Source of the DNA: Erigeron canadensis
Lineage: Eukaryota > Streptophyta > Magnoliopsida > Asterales > Asteraceae
Direction of reading: 5' to 3'
NCBI RefSeq assembly: GCF_010389155.1
Contig: NC_057763.1
Location: 46,048,645-46,112,644 of the forward strand
DNA length: 64,000 bases
The notes under the pieces were generated by a model. The model was not told where the DNA came from. It saw only the letters and a program-made list of their open reading frames with translations, and did no database searches. Shown here piece after piece: positions 22,717 through 33,025 of the stretch (positions within the stretch are counted from its first letter, which is position 1; the number at the start of each line of letters is the position of its first letter). The translations under genes and the position numbers were made by a program.

Positions 22717-23620
22717 GCTACCTATGATCATATCACCGGTCGATCACTACTTTAATTTCAATTCTGTCGATCTGTATGTGCTTGCAGTGTGATCTACTAT
22801 GCTATATTCATTAAATTGGTGTATAACATTTGGTTTTTGTGTTATTTGATTCATACAAGATTTATTCATTAATAATTGTGTGATATAATATAATATGCTT
22901 GTGTGATGTAATATGCTATATTCATTAAATTGGTGTATAACCTTTGGTTTTTGTACGTGTTATTTGATTTTGATCTTTAGTTTTGATATCTAAAAGCCGG
23001 TCAATATATAGTCAGAACTGGTTGATGAGTTTAGTTTGGATTTTGACCGAATTTTTCAGATTGGATTTTCAGTTGTACATGAAAAATCAGACAGATCAAA
23101 TTCAACCGATCCAAAAAATTATACAATGGTGTTTGTAATTTTATCTTAACTAGTACTCGTATATAATTAACCCCGCTGTAAGAATCGTTTAAAAGTAATA
23201 ATTAGAAAAAACATATATATAAATAAAACATTTAGCATTTTTTGAAAGGGGGACATCCTTCAAGTTTCAAATTACAAAAATAATGACCATTGAATCAAAG
23301 ATCAAAATTTAAGGATCATCTTTGAATTTTGATATTTGATTATAATTTAATGGTCAAGATCTCGAAACTTGAGGGAATCTCCTTCCTTTTTGACACATAA
23401 AAAAAGGGTTAAAAAGTAAAAACTAGCCTTTTTGTTAAAAAGCATGAGGCTATTAATCGGTGAAAAAAGTTTTTTTTTTTTCGTTTGAATTCAAAACAAC
23501 TTTGTAAATAAAGAAAAAACATTAGTAAAAAAAACGAAAAAATTAATAGAAAAGAAAAACCGTTGCTGATGTCAACATGATGTCAAAACGACACTTTTAG
23601 AAGTATGAAAAAATGTGTTG
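22717..23620. other. Intergenic region
   Basis: The 3' region of the second leaderless gene includes an imperfect direct repeat (cattaaattggtgtataac, at about 22809 and 22924). The remainder is AT-rich with no gene seen. Confidence 0.4.
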
Positions 23621-23624
23621 TGTC

Positions 23625-23945
23625 GCATTGTGATTTAGCACGATCGCATTGCGATCTTGCGATTATTAAGAATCGCATTGCAATTTTGTTGAAATATTGC
23701 GATTTTTATGGCTATTTCGTGATATGCTAAATTTTTTTGGCTATTTTAGTATATTTGCAACAAAAATTGGTTATTATTGTTATTTTTCCAAAAAAAATTA
23801 CGATTTAACAAGATCGCATTGCGATTTTACCAGATCACTACAATTGCAATCTTACGATTATTAAGAATCGCAATGCGATTTTGTCCCTCGTATTCCGATT
23901 TTGCTGAACTGTTGTGATTCTTATGACTACTATTTTGTGATATTC
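23625..23945 (+). repeat. Imperfect direct repeat rich in GATCGCATTGCGAT palindromes
   Basis: The block from 23642 (gatcgcattgcgat, then gattattaagaatcgcattgcaat) recurs from 23812 with small changes. Each unit contains the self-complementary core ATCGCATTGCGAT. It lies directly before the promoter of the first plastid LEA gene and was not seen before the second. Confidence 0.6.
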
Positions 23946-23986
23946 TAAAAAAGTTTATAGGAAATAAGTAGGTATCTTATAATTGC

Positions 23987-24055
23987 CACGTGACCTCAAG
24001 TCGATCAAGGCCTACGGCTGATTGGCTGTCGACATATGGTGGCCCGTTTACCTTT
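23987..24055 (+). promoter_or_regulatory. Distal promoter module of plastid LEA gene 1 (G-box, GTCGACAT, GGTGGCCCGTTTACC)
   Basis: In order: CACGTG at 23987-23992 within gccacgtgacc, then cctcaagtcgatcaaggcct, GTCGACAT at 24028, and GGTGGCCCGTTTACC at about 24039. The same order occurs at 26945-27005 before the second plastid gene, except that there the G-box is changed to CACGTT. The TATA box is at about 24310-24318. Confidence 0.6.
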
Positions 24056-24415
24056 TCCTGTTAAACTTTAATTTCTTTTGATTTATTTGAACGGATACAA
24101 AAAGGCGGAGTAAAAATTTCGTAAAAATTCGAGATGATATTTTTGATTATCGACATAACTTTTGAAATCATATGCTCCATGTGTGAGTGTCTCGTGCGTG
24201 CACGTAGTCGATTTTATTGATTCGATATTCATATACAGACTTACGTACGTCCTTACATTATACGAATATATATATGTCATGCGCATATTATATATCCTAG
24301 CTAGCTCCCTATATATATTTGGACCTTTCATTCTAGTTTTTGTACAATTTATACAAATATTATTCATACAACAGAAGTATTTTAATTACCTTCATTATAT
24401 TATTATTATCCATAT

Positions 24416-24889
24416 ATGGCTGCCTCACTTACATCCTCTGCTACCTTGTCCTCCTTTTCTATCGGCCGGTTGTCTCCTCTCCCAAATCATCATAGTCAAC
24501 AATCACCCGCCTCGTTGTCCGTCTCAAAACCCCTCAAGTTCCGATCGATCAGGGCAATGGCTGCGGGAGAAGACAAAGTGAAAGGAGGTGCAGGAGAAAT
24601 CTTGGATGGTATCAAAGAAAGTGCTGCAGATTCAAAAGGCAAAGTGAGTGAGATGGCTGGAAATGTGGCAGATGAAGCCAGTAAATTGAAAGCTAAATCA
24701 GATGAAAACGTTAACGAGACTGCGACCTTGATTGGGGATAAGATTGACGAAGGCATCAGTAATGCGGCCGAGATTGCCAAGGATGTGCAAGACAAGACTA
24801 TCAGTGCTGCTGAAACCGTGGCGGAGAAGACTGAGAAGGCAGTGTCCGGTGCATGGGATGCCGCTAAAGGAATTGCCACCAAAGAATGA
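24416..24889 (+). CDS. Plastid-targeted LEA-like protein 1 (COR15-like type)
   Basis: Encodes 157 residues. Residues 1-46 ([18 protein letters not shown] onward to FRSIRA) form a Ser/Thr/Arg-rich chloroplast transit peptide with no acidic residue. The likely cleavage site is SIRA|MAAGED. The mature part is an Ala/Lys/Glu-rich helical chain with spaced repeats (KGKVSEMAGNVADEASKLK, GDKIDEGISNAAEIAKDVQ), ending AVSGAWDAAKGIATKE. It resembles plastid COR15-type cryoprotectants in size and make-up, although sequence identity to COR15 was not tested. After the internal Met47 the sequence aligns with the start of the leaderless genes at 21363 and 22447. It is a single exon in the same direction as its paralog 2.5 kb downstream. 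The antisense open frame here (24496-24912) is a by-product of the composition. Confidence 0.88.
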   Translation: MAASLTSSATLSSFSIGRLSPLPNHHSQQSPASLSVSKPLKFRSIRAMAAGEDKVKGGAGEILDGIKESAADSKGKVSEMAGNVADEASKLKAKSDENVNETATLIGDKIDEGISNAAEIAKDVQDKTISAAETVAEKTEKAVSGAWDAAKGIATKE

Positions 24890-26940
24890 TTATTAATTAT
24901 CTTAATCATCATGAGAAAGATTGATTACTTTATATTTTGGCATCGATCCATTTTATAGGCCGGGGATTTTGTTTGATTTTAAATAGTTAATTAGACAAGG
25001 ATCGATATATATAACATTCAATATTCATGTTCACATAATTAAATAGACAATTAAGGATGTGATATATATATTGAGGGAGATTCAACATGAGTTTTCCTTA
25101 AATCCATCTAACGTTATCTTTTTAAAGATTAATTTGATTGATCGTATATATAAATTATTTCTCAAATATCATATATAGTTGGTGCATTGTGGATATATAA
25201 GTACTTAAAATGTAGTACGTATAGATACATGGTGTTAAAAAGAGTAAATGACTAGCTTCTTGTGTGCAGTGCAATTAACTGTTCAAGGCTAGCTCTGCGT
25301 ACATAATCAAGCTTTTTTTTTTTTGTTAAATAATAATAATACTCGTACGACTTTACGAGCATACGTATTAACTAATTAGTACAGTTAATTATTTTATAAA
25401 GTCGTTTTATTAGTTTGTTTTAATTGTAAACTAATCTCACATATGATTAATCGAAAAATCGCCATCCAATATGTGTAATTGTGTATCACGAGTCATAAAG
25501 ATGTAATGTTTTTGTTGAGTCATGTACTCGTTGAAAAGACTCAAGTTACTCAACGTTGAATGTGTTAGCGACTCCTCAACGATTACTAATATCTTCAAAG
25601 TTAGAGATAAAATCGATGACTCATCTCCAAGTTTTGTATATCAAATATAGACAGAAAATGAAGATAAGAAGAATTGTCCCCCAAGGACATACACATATCA
25701 ATCAACCTGTATAAAGACATGTGGTTCTTGTATCAAAATAGTACTTTGTAGCTTATCTTTCATACCCGATTTGAAAACAAACAAAATGAAGACAGAACAA
25801 CCTGCATACCAGTCTTACACACCAATAGATTATCGACAACCCTCCTCTATGGGTTGTCTTGTGTTGCCTTTTCTCTCTCACTATATAAGGCAACATTTGA
25901 TCTAGCCATTAGTTGGTTGGTGTGTTCCACATTGTTACACTTAGTGCGTATTTTACATTTGTTTTAAATTATTAAGTTTTCTGTGTGTCGAAAACTTAAT
26001 AGATATTTCTCTTTTTCTTAAAACTTGACTGTGTATTTCTTATTTAGTCAATACAACATGTGATTAAACTTGTTTACTATATTATTCTTTATATTTAAAG
26101 TAATTTACATAATTAATTAGGGGTATATTCAACCAGCTTGCTTCAAATGATAGATAATAATCGATATAAATTACCATCAATCAAGTAGAGCATATATTAA
26201 TTTATTGTGCTTATTCAAGTTCTTGAAAATGATTTGTGTTGATGTGTTCATGACTTCATTCATGGTAATGCATGGCTTCAGACATGTGGATATGTGACCA
26301 AATATTTCTCTCCATTTTGTTGTGTCCGGTTCGTGAAATGGAATATTGATATTGATTTTTGTTATATATGTCAAGGGTGTCATTTTTATATAGAAAATAT
26401 GAATCTTTTTAAACATTAGCCTAAAAATCTTTTTAAAACATTATAAATGTAACATGTACATTTCACTAATTTTTTTTCCTAATTTTATCTTGTGATTTTT
26501 CACATGTTATCATTCTATTAATTAATTAAAATGATTTTTAGGCTAGCTAATAACTTAAAAGAATGGATATAATTTACAATCAAGTTGTGTCCCAAACGTG
26601 GAGTTCTACATGTTTTGAGACGGAAAAAAAAAATTAAAATTTGAAAATAATTTCTACGTACTTGTGTTTTGGGACAAACATGTACATGTAACATCTGAGT
26701 TGTTCCAATAAAAATTATAAACATAATTTAATTGATGCAGTATTATTTGTGTTTGTAATATGTTAACAAACGTATTATTACTCTTTATTTATATATATAT
26801 ATATATATATTCATATTCAATGATGAAATTTATACATTTTCAATTCTATTGAAAAGATAATAATAGCTAAAATATCGTACGCGTATACAAAGCATAAAAT
26901 CTAGCATAACTAGAGTAATGGTATAATTTTCATATTATTG
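24890..26940. other. Intergenic region between the plastid LEA paralogs
   Basis: About 2 kb without a recognised gene. The stretch at 25490-26060 is less AT-rich, with a TATA-like ctatataagg near 25882-25891, but no convincing reading frame. Frames at 26177-26416 and 26518-26724 look like chance. A (TA)n tract is at about 26790-26810. Confidence 0.4.
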
Positions 26941-26944
26941 TTGC

Positions 26945-27005
26945 CACGTTACCTCGAGTCGATCAAGGCCTAATTAAGGCTGTCGACATGCGGTGGCCCG
27001 TTTAC
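26945..27005 (+). promoter_or_regulatory. Distal promoter module of plastid LEA gene 2
   Basis: Collinear with 23987-24055: gccacgttacc (G-box core altered), cctcgagtcgatcaaggcct, GTCGACAT at 26982, and GGTGGCCCGTTTACC at about 26992. Conservation of this order between duplicates, while the surrounding DNA has diverged, suggests function. Confidence 0.55.
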
Positions 27006-27207
27006 CGTTTCGGCTTTTCCTTCTTTCTTTTCTTTTTTATGAAATAAAACTGGTTAATTTGAACGGAGGACAAAAAAAGTAAAACCTTCGAGGTCGATGA
27101 TATTTCTGTATATACGACTATTAATTTATCATCTTCTTATGATTTTTTGTAAAGTAACAGTTCATGATATTTTTGATTATCGACATAATTTATGTAATCA
27201 TATGCTC

Positions 27208-27213
27208 CACGTG
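27208..27213 (+). promoter_or_regulatory. Proximal G-box of plastid LEA gene 2
   Basis: CACGTG in tatgctccacgtgaatg, 226 bp before the ATG, followed by gtacgtgtacgt with another ACGTG. The homologous place in gene 1 (24174 onward) reads tatgctccatgtgtgag, without the core. A TATA-like run lies at about 27316-27326. Confidence 0.55.
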
Positions 27214-27433
27214 AATGTCGCGTACGTGTACGTACTCGATTTTTTTTATTCGATCGCATAGTAGACTTAACGTCCATACATAAGATATCCTGGCCATGCG
27301 CATATCCTAGCTCTTTATATATATATTTGGACCTTCATTCTAGTTTTTGTACAAATATACAATTATTCTACACAACATTATTCATACAACAGAAGTATTT
27401 TACCTTCATTATTCATAACAATCTATCTCCTCC

Positions 27434-27901
27434 ATGGCTGCCTCACTTACGTCCTCCGCTGCCCTTTCTATCGGCCGGTTATCTGCTCTCCCAAACCATC
27501 TAATTATTCAACAATCGCCCGCCTCGTTGTGCGTCTCAAAACCACTCAAATTCCGATCAATCAAGGCAATGGCTGCGGGAGAAGACAAAGTGAAAGGAGG
27601 TGTAGGAGAAATCTTTGATGGTATCAAAGAAAGCGCAACAGATTTGAAAAGCAAAGTTAGCGAGATGTCTGGCAAAGCTGCAGATGAAGCCAGTGAATTG
27701 AAAGCTAAGCAAGACAAAGATACTAAAGAGACCGCGGACTTGATTGCGGGTAAGATTGATGAGGGCAACAGTAGTGCGGCCGAGGTGGCCAAGGATATCC
27801 AGGACAAGAGCATTGGTGCCGCAGAAACAGTGGCGGAGAAGACTGAGAAGGCGGTGTCCGATGTATGGGATGCCGCTAAAGGAATCGCCACCAAAGAATA
27901 G
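27434..27901 (+). CDS. Plastid-targeted LEA-like protein 2 (COR15-like type)
   Basis: Encodes 155 residues and is a close paralog of the gene at 24416. The transit peptide runs from [15 protein letters not shown] to FRSIKA, again with a predicted cut before MAAGED. The mature helical chain is Ala/Lys/Glu/Asp-rich and ends AVSDVWDAAKGIATKE. The duplication includes about 480 bp of promoter and the 5' leader (attcatacaacagaagtatttt in both). The start context tctcctccATGGCT is strong. The frame is complete. Differences lie mainly in the centre of the mature chain, as expected for a low-constraint LEA protein. Expected location is the stroma, with a role in membrane or enzyme protection during freezing or drought (family knowledge). 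Confidence 0.88.
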   Translation: MAASLTSSAALSIGRLSALPNHLIIQQSPASLCVSKPLKFRSIKAMAAGEDKVKGGVGEIFDGIKESATDLKSKVSEMSGKAADEASELKAKQDKDTKETADLIAGKIDEGNSSAAEVAKDIQDKSIGAAETVAEKTEKAVSDVWDAAKGIATKE

Positions 27902-28571
27902 AGGATCAGATCGATCTTCATCATGAGATCGAAGAAAAATTCCTAGTTTACTTACTCTTATGTTTTGCAATAATCCATTTTATAGGGGATTGTTTTAATG
28001 AAATTAATTAATTAAGCCGGTATGTTATAGAATACATTTCGATTACGTTTTGAAGTGATTATCTGATTATTTCATTTATAAAACGTAAAAAATGAAAGAA
28101 ATTGTTTGGCAAAAGAATTTACTATCTACGTAGAGACGAAACCCAATTTTAAAAAAAGCTGGTTACAACATGGTTTTACAAAGAATAATGATAAATACGC
28201 TTAATAATATGCTTAAAAGTATGTCTAATGCATTCAAATTTTGACACATAGATTTAACGTCTTTTCTTTCATAGTATTTACCATTGAATTTGCCATGTGA
28301 CAATTCCTCTTTATTAATAGACACACTTTTAAACCTATATTTTAGACAAATTAATCATTTACCAATGCATCATCCCTTTATATATAACCATTAATGAATT
28401 GAAAGTTTTTTTTTTTTTTATTACATTACATAATTTAACAAACCAAAATCTTAGACGGATGAAATTGTTACCAAAAAGTTGTGTCACCAAGCATATTATA
28501 CTCTTCTGGCTATTTTTTTATATACAAATACCGGAGTAAAAACAATTTTTTTTACTTAAGTATTCAACATA
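27902..28571. other. Intergenic region
   Basis: The 3' flank of the second plastid LEA gene, AT-rich, with a poly-T run near 28406-28420. No gene was seen. Confidence 0.4.
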
Positions 28572-28856
28572 GGGATAAGTATCCTGAAATATAACAAAAT
28601 GTCTATAGTAGGAAATTAATAACTAAAGTTTTGTGTATTGTATGTAAACAACTTTAAAAAATGTTATTGTATGTAAGAAAACATACGTGACAACCATATA
28701 GAGGTTGTCACTTGTCTGATTTTAATTGGTTGAATACATTTTCTTACATACAATAAACATTATTTTCGAATTGTTTACCTACAATACATAGAACTTTAGT
28801 TATTTCCTACTATAGACATTCATTCAAAGTTTGTTACATTACAAGATACTTATTCC
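28572..28856. mobile_element. Mutator-type foldback MITE, copy 1
   Basis: The ends gggataagtatcc and ggatacttattcc are inverted, and complementarity extends through most of the 285 bp. The flanks ttcaacata and ttcaaccta (28563-28571 and 28857-28865) match at 8 of 9 positions, indicating a 9-bp target-site duplication. It belongs to the same family as the element at 30148-30438. Confidence 0.8.
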
Positions 28857-29035
28857 TTCAACCTATACTAAATTCTCCCAATATTTTTTGAAGTATATAT
28901 TCCAAAAGAAGTGTGAACATGTATATATAATAGGAAAAAGTAGAATACAAATTGAATAAATCTCGCATAAAAAATATTTATTTGATGTTGCTTCATATGT
29001 GCAAACAAAATCAATAATTAACATTGGAATTTTAA

Positions 29036-29322
29036 GGCTATCCGGAATGGGACATATTTAAAGGGTGGAGATATCCGCCATGTGACGCCATGTCATCATC
29101 AAAAATTTGTTAGAAAAAAAGGGGGTGATGTAGTGGGCGAAATGAGGGCAAAACTAGCCTTTTGATTGGCCACGCACATAAAACAAGACACACACAAGAA
29201 ATTTTTGGGCAAAATATATTTTCCACTTGGAAGGTGATTTGGGCTCAATCGACAATAGGGGGTGGTGTGGAGGGCGACATTTGGGCGAAATTAGGGGGTC
29301 TCTCACCCCACTCCCCTTAGCC
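29036..29322. mobile_element. PIF/Harbinger-type MITE
   Basis: The ends are ggctatccggaatggg and the roughly inverted ccccactccccttagcc. TAA lies on both sides (29034-29035 with the preceding T, and 29323-29325), fitting a TWA target site. The element is 287 bp, G-rich, and without coding sequence. Confidence 0.65.
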
Positions 29323-30147
29323 TAAACCAACTCAACTTTTAAATTCGTAATTCGTAAACGAATAAATAGTGATTACTTATAAATAATAATTTCTTTTATT
29401 TATTATATATGGTATATACTTATAATAAGATTTTTTTAAATATATTCTAAAAAAACACGTGCTACTTAAATATTATGTCGTGTGTCGATCAAATAATTTT
29501 GGTAGATAATAGATAAATAAATAAATATAAATATTTATGATAAACTACCATATATATATATATATATACTCGTATATACGAAAACTATTGGTCGTGCAAG
29601 TTCGAGCACTGCATCAGCCAAAACCAATACCGTAATCCATTGAATTCTATTTATTTATACGTATTATATTATATATTTATAAGTTGATCATGATAACTTT
29701 ATAAACATGCAGGTAACCACAACAACTTTACTTGAAGATGCTCGCAATCGTTTCCAGAATGGAAATTTCGTTTGTTCGCCGTTTTCGCTTGAGACCTTGC
29801 TGGGGATGGTTGCTGCTGGAGCTGAAGGAGAAACTTTGATACAATTGTTGGAATTCCTTGGACATAAAACTATTGATCAACTTGTTTCTCAGTCACCAAG
29901 TGCCAAACTTCTTGCACAATTAACTTTCACCTAACCAAGGCCGTGGCGGAAAAGGCGGTCCTGATATCGGTTTAGCAAATGGTATTTGGGTAGACAAGAA
30001 ACATCGTATTCAATCTTGTTACCATGAGGTTATGAAAAGTGTTTACAAATCAGAAGCCAGTATTGTGGACTTTAAAAACAAGGTACATGCATGCTTTAAT
30101 TTAAGCTCATATATATATATATATATATATAGCTTTAATTCTTTCTA

Positions 30148-30438
30148 GGGATAAATATCTTGTAATGTAACAAACTTTAAACAAATGTCTATAGTAAGAA
30201 ATAACTAAAGTTGTGTGTACTGTATGTAAACAACTCGAAAATAATGTTTATTGTATGTAAGAAAATGTATTCAACCAATTAAAATTAGACAAGTGACACC
30301 TCTATATGGTTGTCACAAATGTTTTCTTACATAAAATAAACATTTTTTAAAGTTGTTTACATACAATACACAAAACATTAGCTATTTACTACTATAGACA
30401 TTCGTCCAAAGTTTGTTACATTCTAGGATACTTTTCCC
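30148..30438. mobile_element. Mutator-type foldback MITE, copy 2
   Basis: Lies in the serpin intron. The left end gggataaatatcttgtaatg faces cattctaggatacttttccc on the right. The flanks ttctttcta and ttctatcta (30139-30147 and 30439-30447) match at 8 of 9 positions. It is closely related to 28572-28856. Confidence 0.8.
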
Positions 30439-30479
30439 TTCTATCTATATATATAAACTAATTATTACTTTAAATTTAT

Positions 30480-30635
30480 GGGAAATGCTAAATACAGCCC
30501 TAAGGGCTGTATTTAACGTGCATAAAAACACTTGTACCTTTCATATTAAAAGTCCGTCACCCCCTGATTTTCATGATAATGTATAAATAATTTATGCACC
30601 TTAAATACAGCCTTAAGGGCTGTATTTAGCAAACC
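30480..30635. mobile_element. Short MITE with TAAATACAGCCC palindromic ends
   Basis: A 156-bp element whose termini each contain a local palindrome (aaatacagccctaagggctg and aaatacagccttaagggctg) as well as being inverted to each other. A perfect 11-bp direct repeat tttaaatttat flanks it (30469-30479 and 30636-30646), compatible with a Mutator-type target site of 9-11 bp. Confidence 0.75.
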
Positions 30636-31814
30636 TTTAAATTTATTTATGGGTTTTGTTTTATGGGTAGTCATTAGTGTGCATAAAATATGTAATTTTT
30701 AATATGAAGGAAAGATAGAAGTTTTTTAATTATGCAGTTTATAATTATATATATTAATGGCTACCACAACTAAGAGAAAAAAATATAGTTGTAGGATGAT
30801 CTTAGCCATTGAAATAGATCAAGAAATAAATCTTAACCATCTAAATTAAAAGTCAAAATTCACTATTTTATATATGGCAACTTTTTAATGTTTGACTACT
30901 TATATAATTATGATAATTACTTTGTGCTATTTAACTAAACTTCCAAAACGCTTTACAGATTCCAATCCATTGCTACAAACTACGGATGTGAATATTTTTT
31001 TTTCCATTAATTTAATACAATTTTACTTTTAAAAGTAAAACTTTCAAGCTTATGCATGCAAGGGGAACATGGAAATCCATGTTGTATATAAATTGATACT
31101 CATATATACAATATTTTATTTTATTTTCAACTTAATATGTGACTTAAAAAATAAATATAAAATTAAAAATATCGTAAGGTGTCACAATTAAGATAAGCTT
31201 TATTTTGAGCAAAGAGTTAACAAATAAGTATTAAAATTCTCAATTAGAAAAATCCTTAATAACTATATCATCGACGTGGTTATGGCTTAATATCAAAATT
31301 TGATTTGAAAATCTCAACCCAAACCTGTCAATCCGTAAACCTAAACTTAACCACAAACAAAAAAAAAATAATCAGGTTAGCGGGCGAATTAAATGGTTTG
31401 GTGGGTTGATTTTAGGTGACATGATTGGTGGTTGGCGGATTAGTTTTAAGTAAAATGGGTTATGGGTTGTCTGATCAAATAAGTTTGTAGATCCACCTAT
31501 TAAAATTTTTTATTTAAATTTAAAATATTTTAGGTAGGTGGGTTGAGCTATTAACCCAAAAAGTGAACCCGACCCCCTGACCCTAAAATATCAACTTGTC
31601 GATTACCGAGTCGAGATTTCACAACCTTATTTAGTAAGGTCTATATTGAAAATCTTAATATATAGCCGACTCCATATATGTTATACCAAAAAAAGTAGAA
31701 GGTTTGTTATCTTAACATTATGACTGATTTCATATAAGATATGTATTTTCATATACTATAAGACGTAAATTTTTGTAGTGAGTGATACATGCATTGTATA
31801 AGTTTATTTGGTAA

Positions 31815-31841
31815 CCTGGTTATCCACCGGGTATAATCTAG
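31815..31841 (+). mobile_element. Helitron-like 3' terminus in the serpin intron
   Basis: A stem (ACCTGGT, loop TATCC, ACCGGGT) is followed by ATAATCTAG at 31833-31841, as at Helitron 3' ends. The next base is A rather than T, so it may be degraded. The 5' end is unassigned; TCTATATATATAAAC at 30443 is a candidate. Confidence 0.45.
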
Positions 31842-32761
31842 AATATACATATGGCCCATGCTACAAAGAGAAAAAAATAAATTCAAGTTTTGATCTACGC
31901 CATTTAAAATAATACACAAAACAATCCGAGCCCTTGAAATTAAAGTCAAACTTTGTTAAAAATGTTAACTTTTTAATGTTATATATATACACTTTTTTAA
32001 TTATGTCATGTTTTTATTATTTTCAATTTAAATATTTTATGTAGCTAATGAAATTAAAATGGTGATAGACTTGAAACCAGGAAAAAGGAAAGAATTTAAG
32101 AAAGCGCTCACATCTAAAAATCTTTATATCAAGTGCAGATAAGTATTGTTGTATGGGATTTTCGATCGAAATATATAGAAAGAAAGAAAGGCTTCATAAA
32201 ATGAGGTTTTAAATTTGTAATTTTAAATTAAAAGTAAATATATTTCAAGTGAGTGCAATGCGGCATTGGTGATGGGTGACAACAGTGGTGTCGTGACGGA
32301 TGACAGCAGTGTTAGGCATGAGCAGGGGTCAAAACCCGGCCAAAGGCGTGCAAACCCGACACCTGACAATGCAATAAAATTTAATTTGTCATGATCTTAT
32401 ACGTATTTGTTTAAAATAATTGTTATTAAACTAATACTAATAACATACGTGCCCATCTAAGTTTCGATATTTTTTATAAAACTATTTATGTCGTTTATTT
32501 GTATAGGGGTGTCAATAAGGCCGGGTTCAGGTTGACGAGTTGAAAATACCCACCTTGATAACTTTTGGGTAGAAAAACTAACCCGAACCTACTAACCAGA
32601 TAACCCGAAACTAACTCACCAACCTAACTTAATCAGGCTGGCAGGATAGTGGACGGGTTTAGGGTTGAAAGGTTTAACGTTGCTTGCTAAAAAAAGTTAG
32701 ATATTTAGACTTTTGTCAATTTATTTATCTTTGTATGTAAAGTTCAACATGTACTGTTCTA

Positions 32762-32790
32762 ACCCGGTCAACGACCGGGTATTGATCTAG
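32762..32790 (+). mobile_element. Helitron 3' terminus in the serpin intron
   Basis: Hairpin ACCCGGT-CAACG-ACCGGGT is followed by ATTGATCTAG and then T. This fits the Helitron rule of a short hairpin close before CTRR with insertion at A|T. The hairpin matches that of the insertion ending at 33026. Confidence 0.6.
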
Positions 32791-33025
32791 TTGATAAATG
32801 ATCTTAAGGTTGTCATTAGAAAAATCATTTAATTTATTTATAGTACTACGTACGTATGTATACTCATTATTGAACTTGTTTTGCGTGCGAAGACTCATCA
32901 ATCAGCCGAAGCAATAAATTCGTGGGTAAACCAGAAAACTAGAGGTTTAATCTCCAATATTGTTGATGGGCAAGATTTGCAAGGTGCGGTGATTGCTCTA
33001 GTGAACGTCTTGTATTTTAAAGGAA

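Noticed and set aside
24496..24912. 138-codon antisense frame over plastid LEA gene 1, and the similar ones at 27508-27970, 16261-16595, 21465-21686 and 22426-22731
   Set aside because: These are long because the LEA coding strand is Ala/Lys-rich with few codons that read as stops on the other strand. They lack start context, and the sense frames carry clear transit peptides and repeats.
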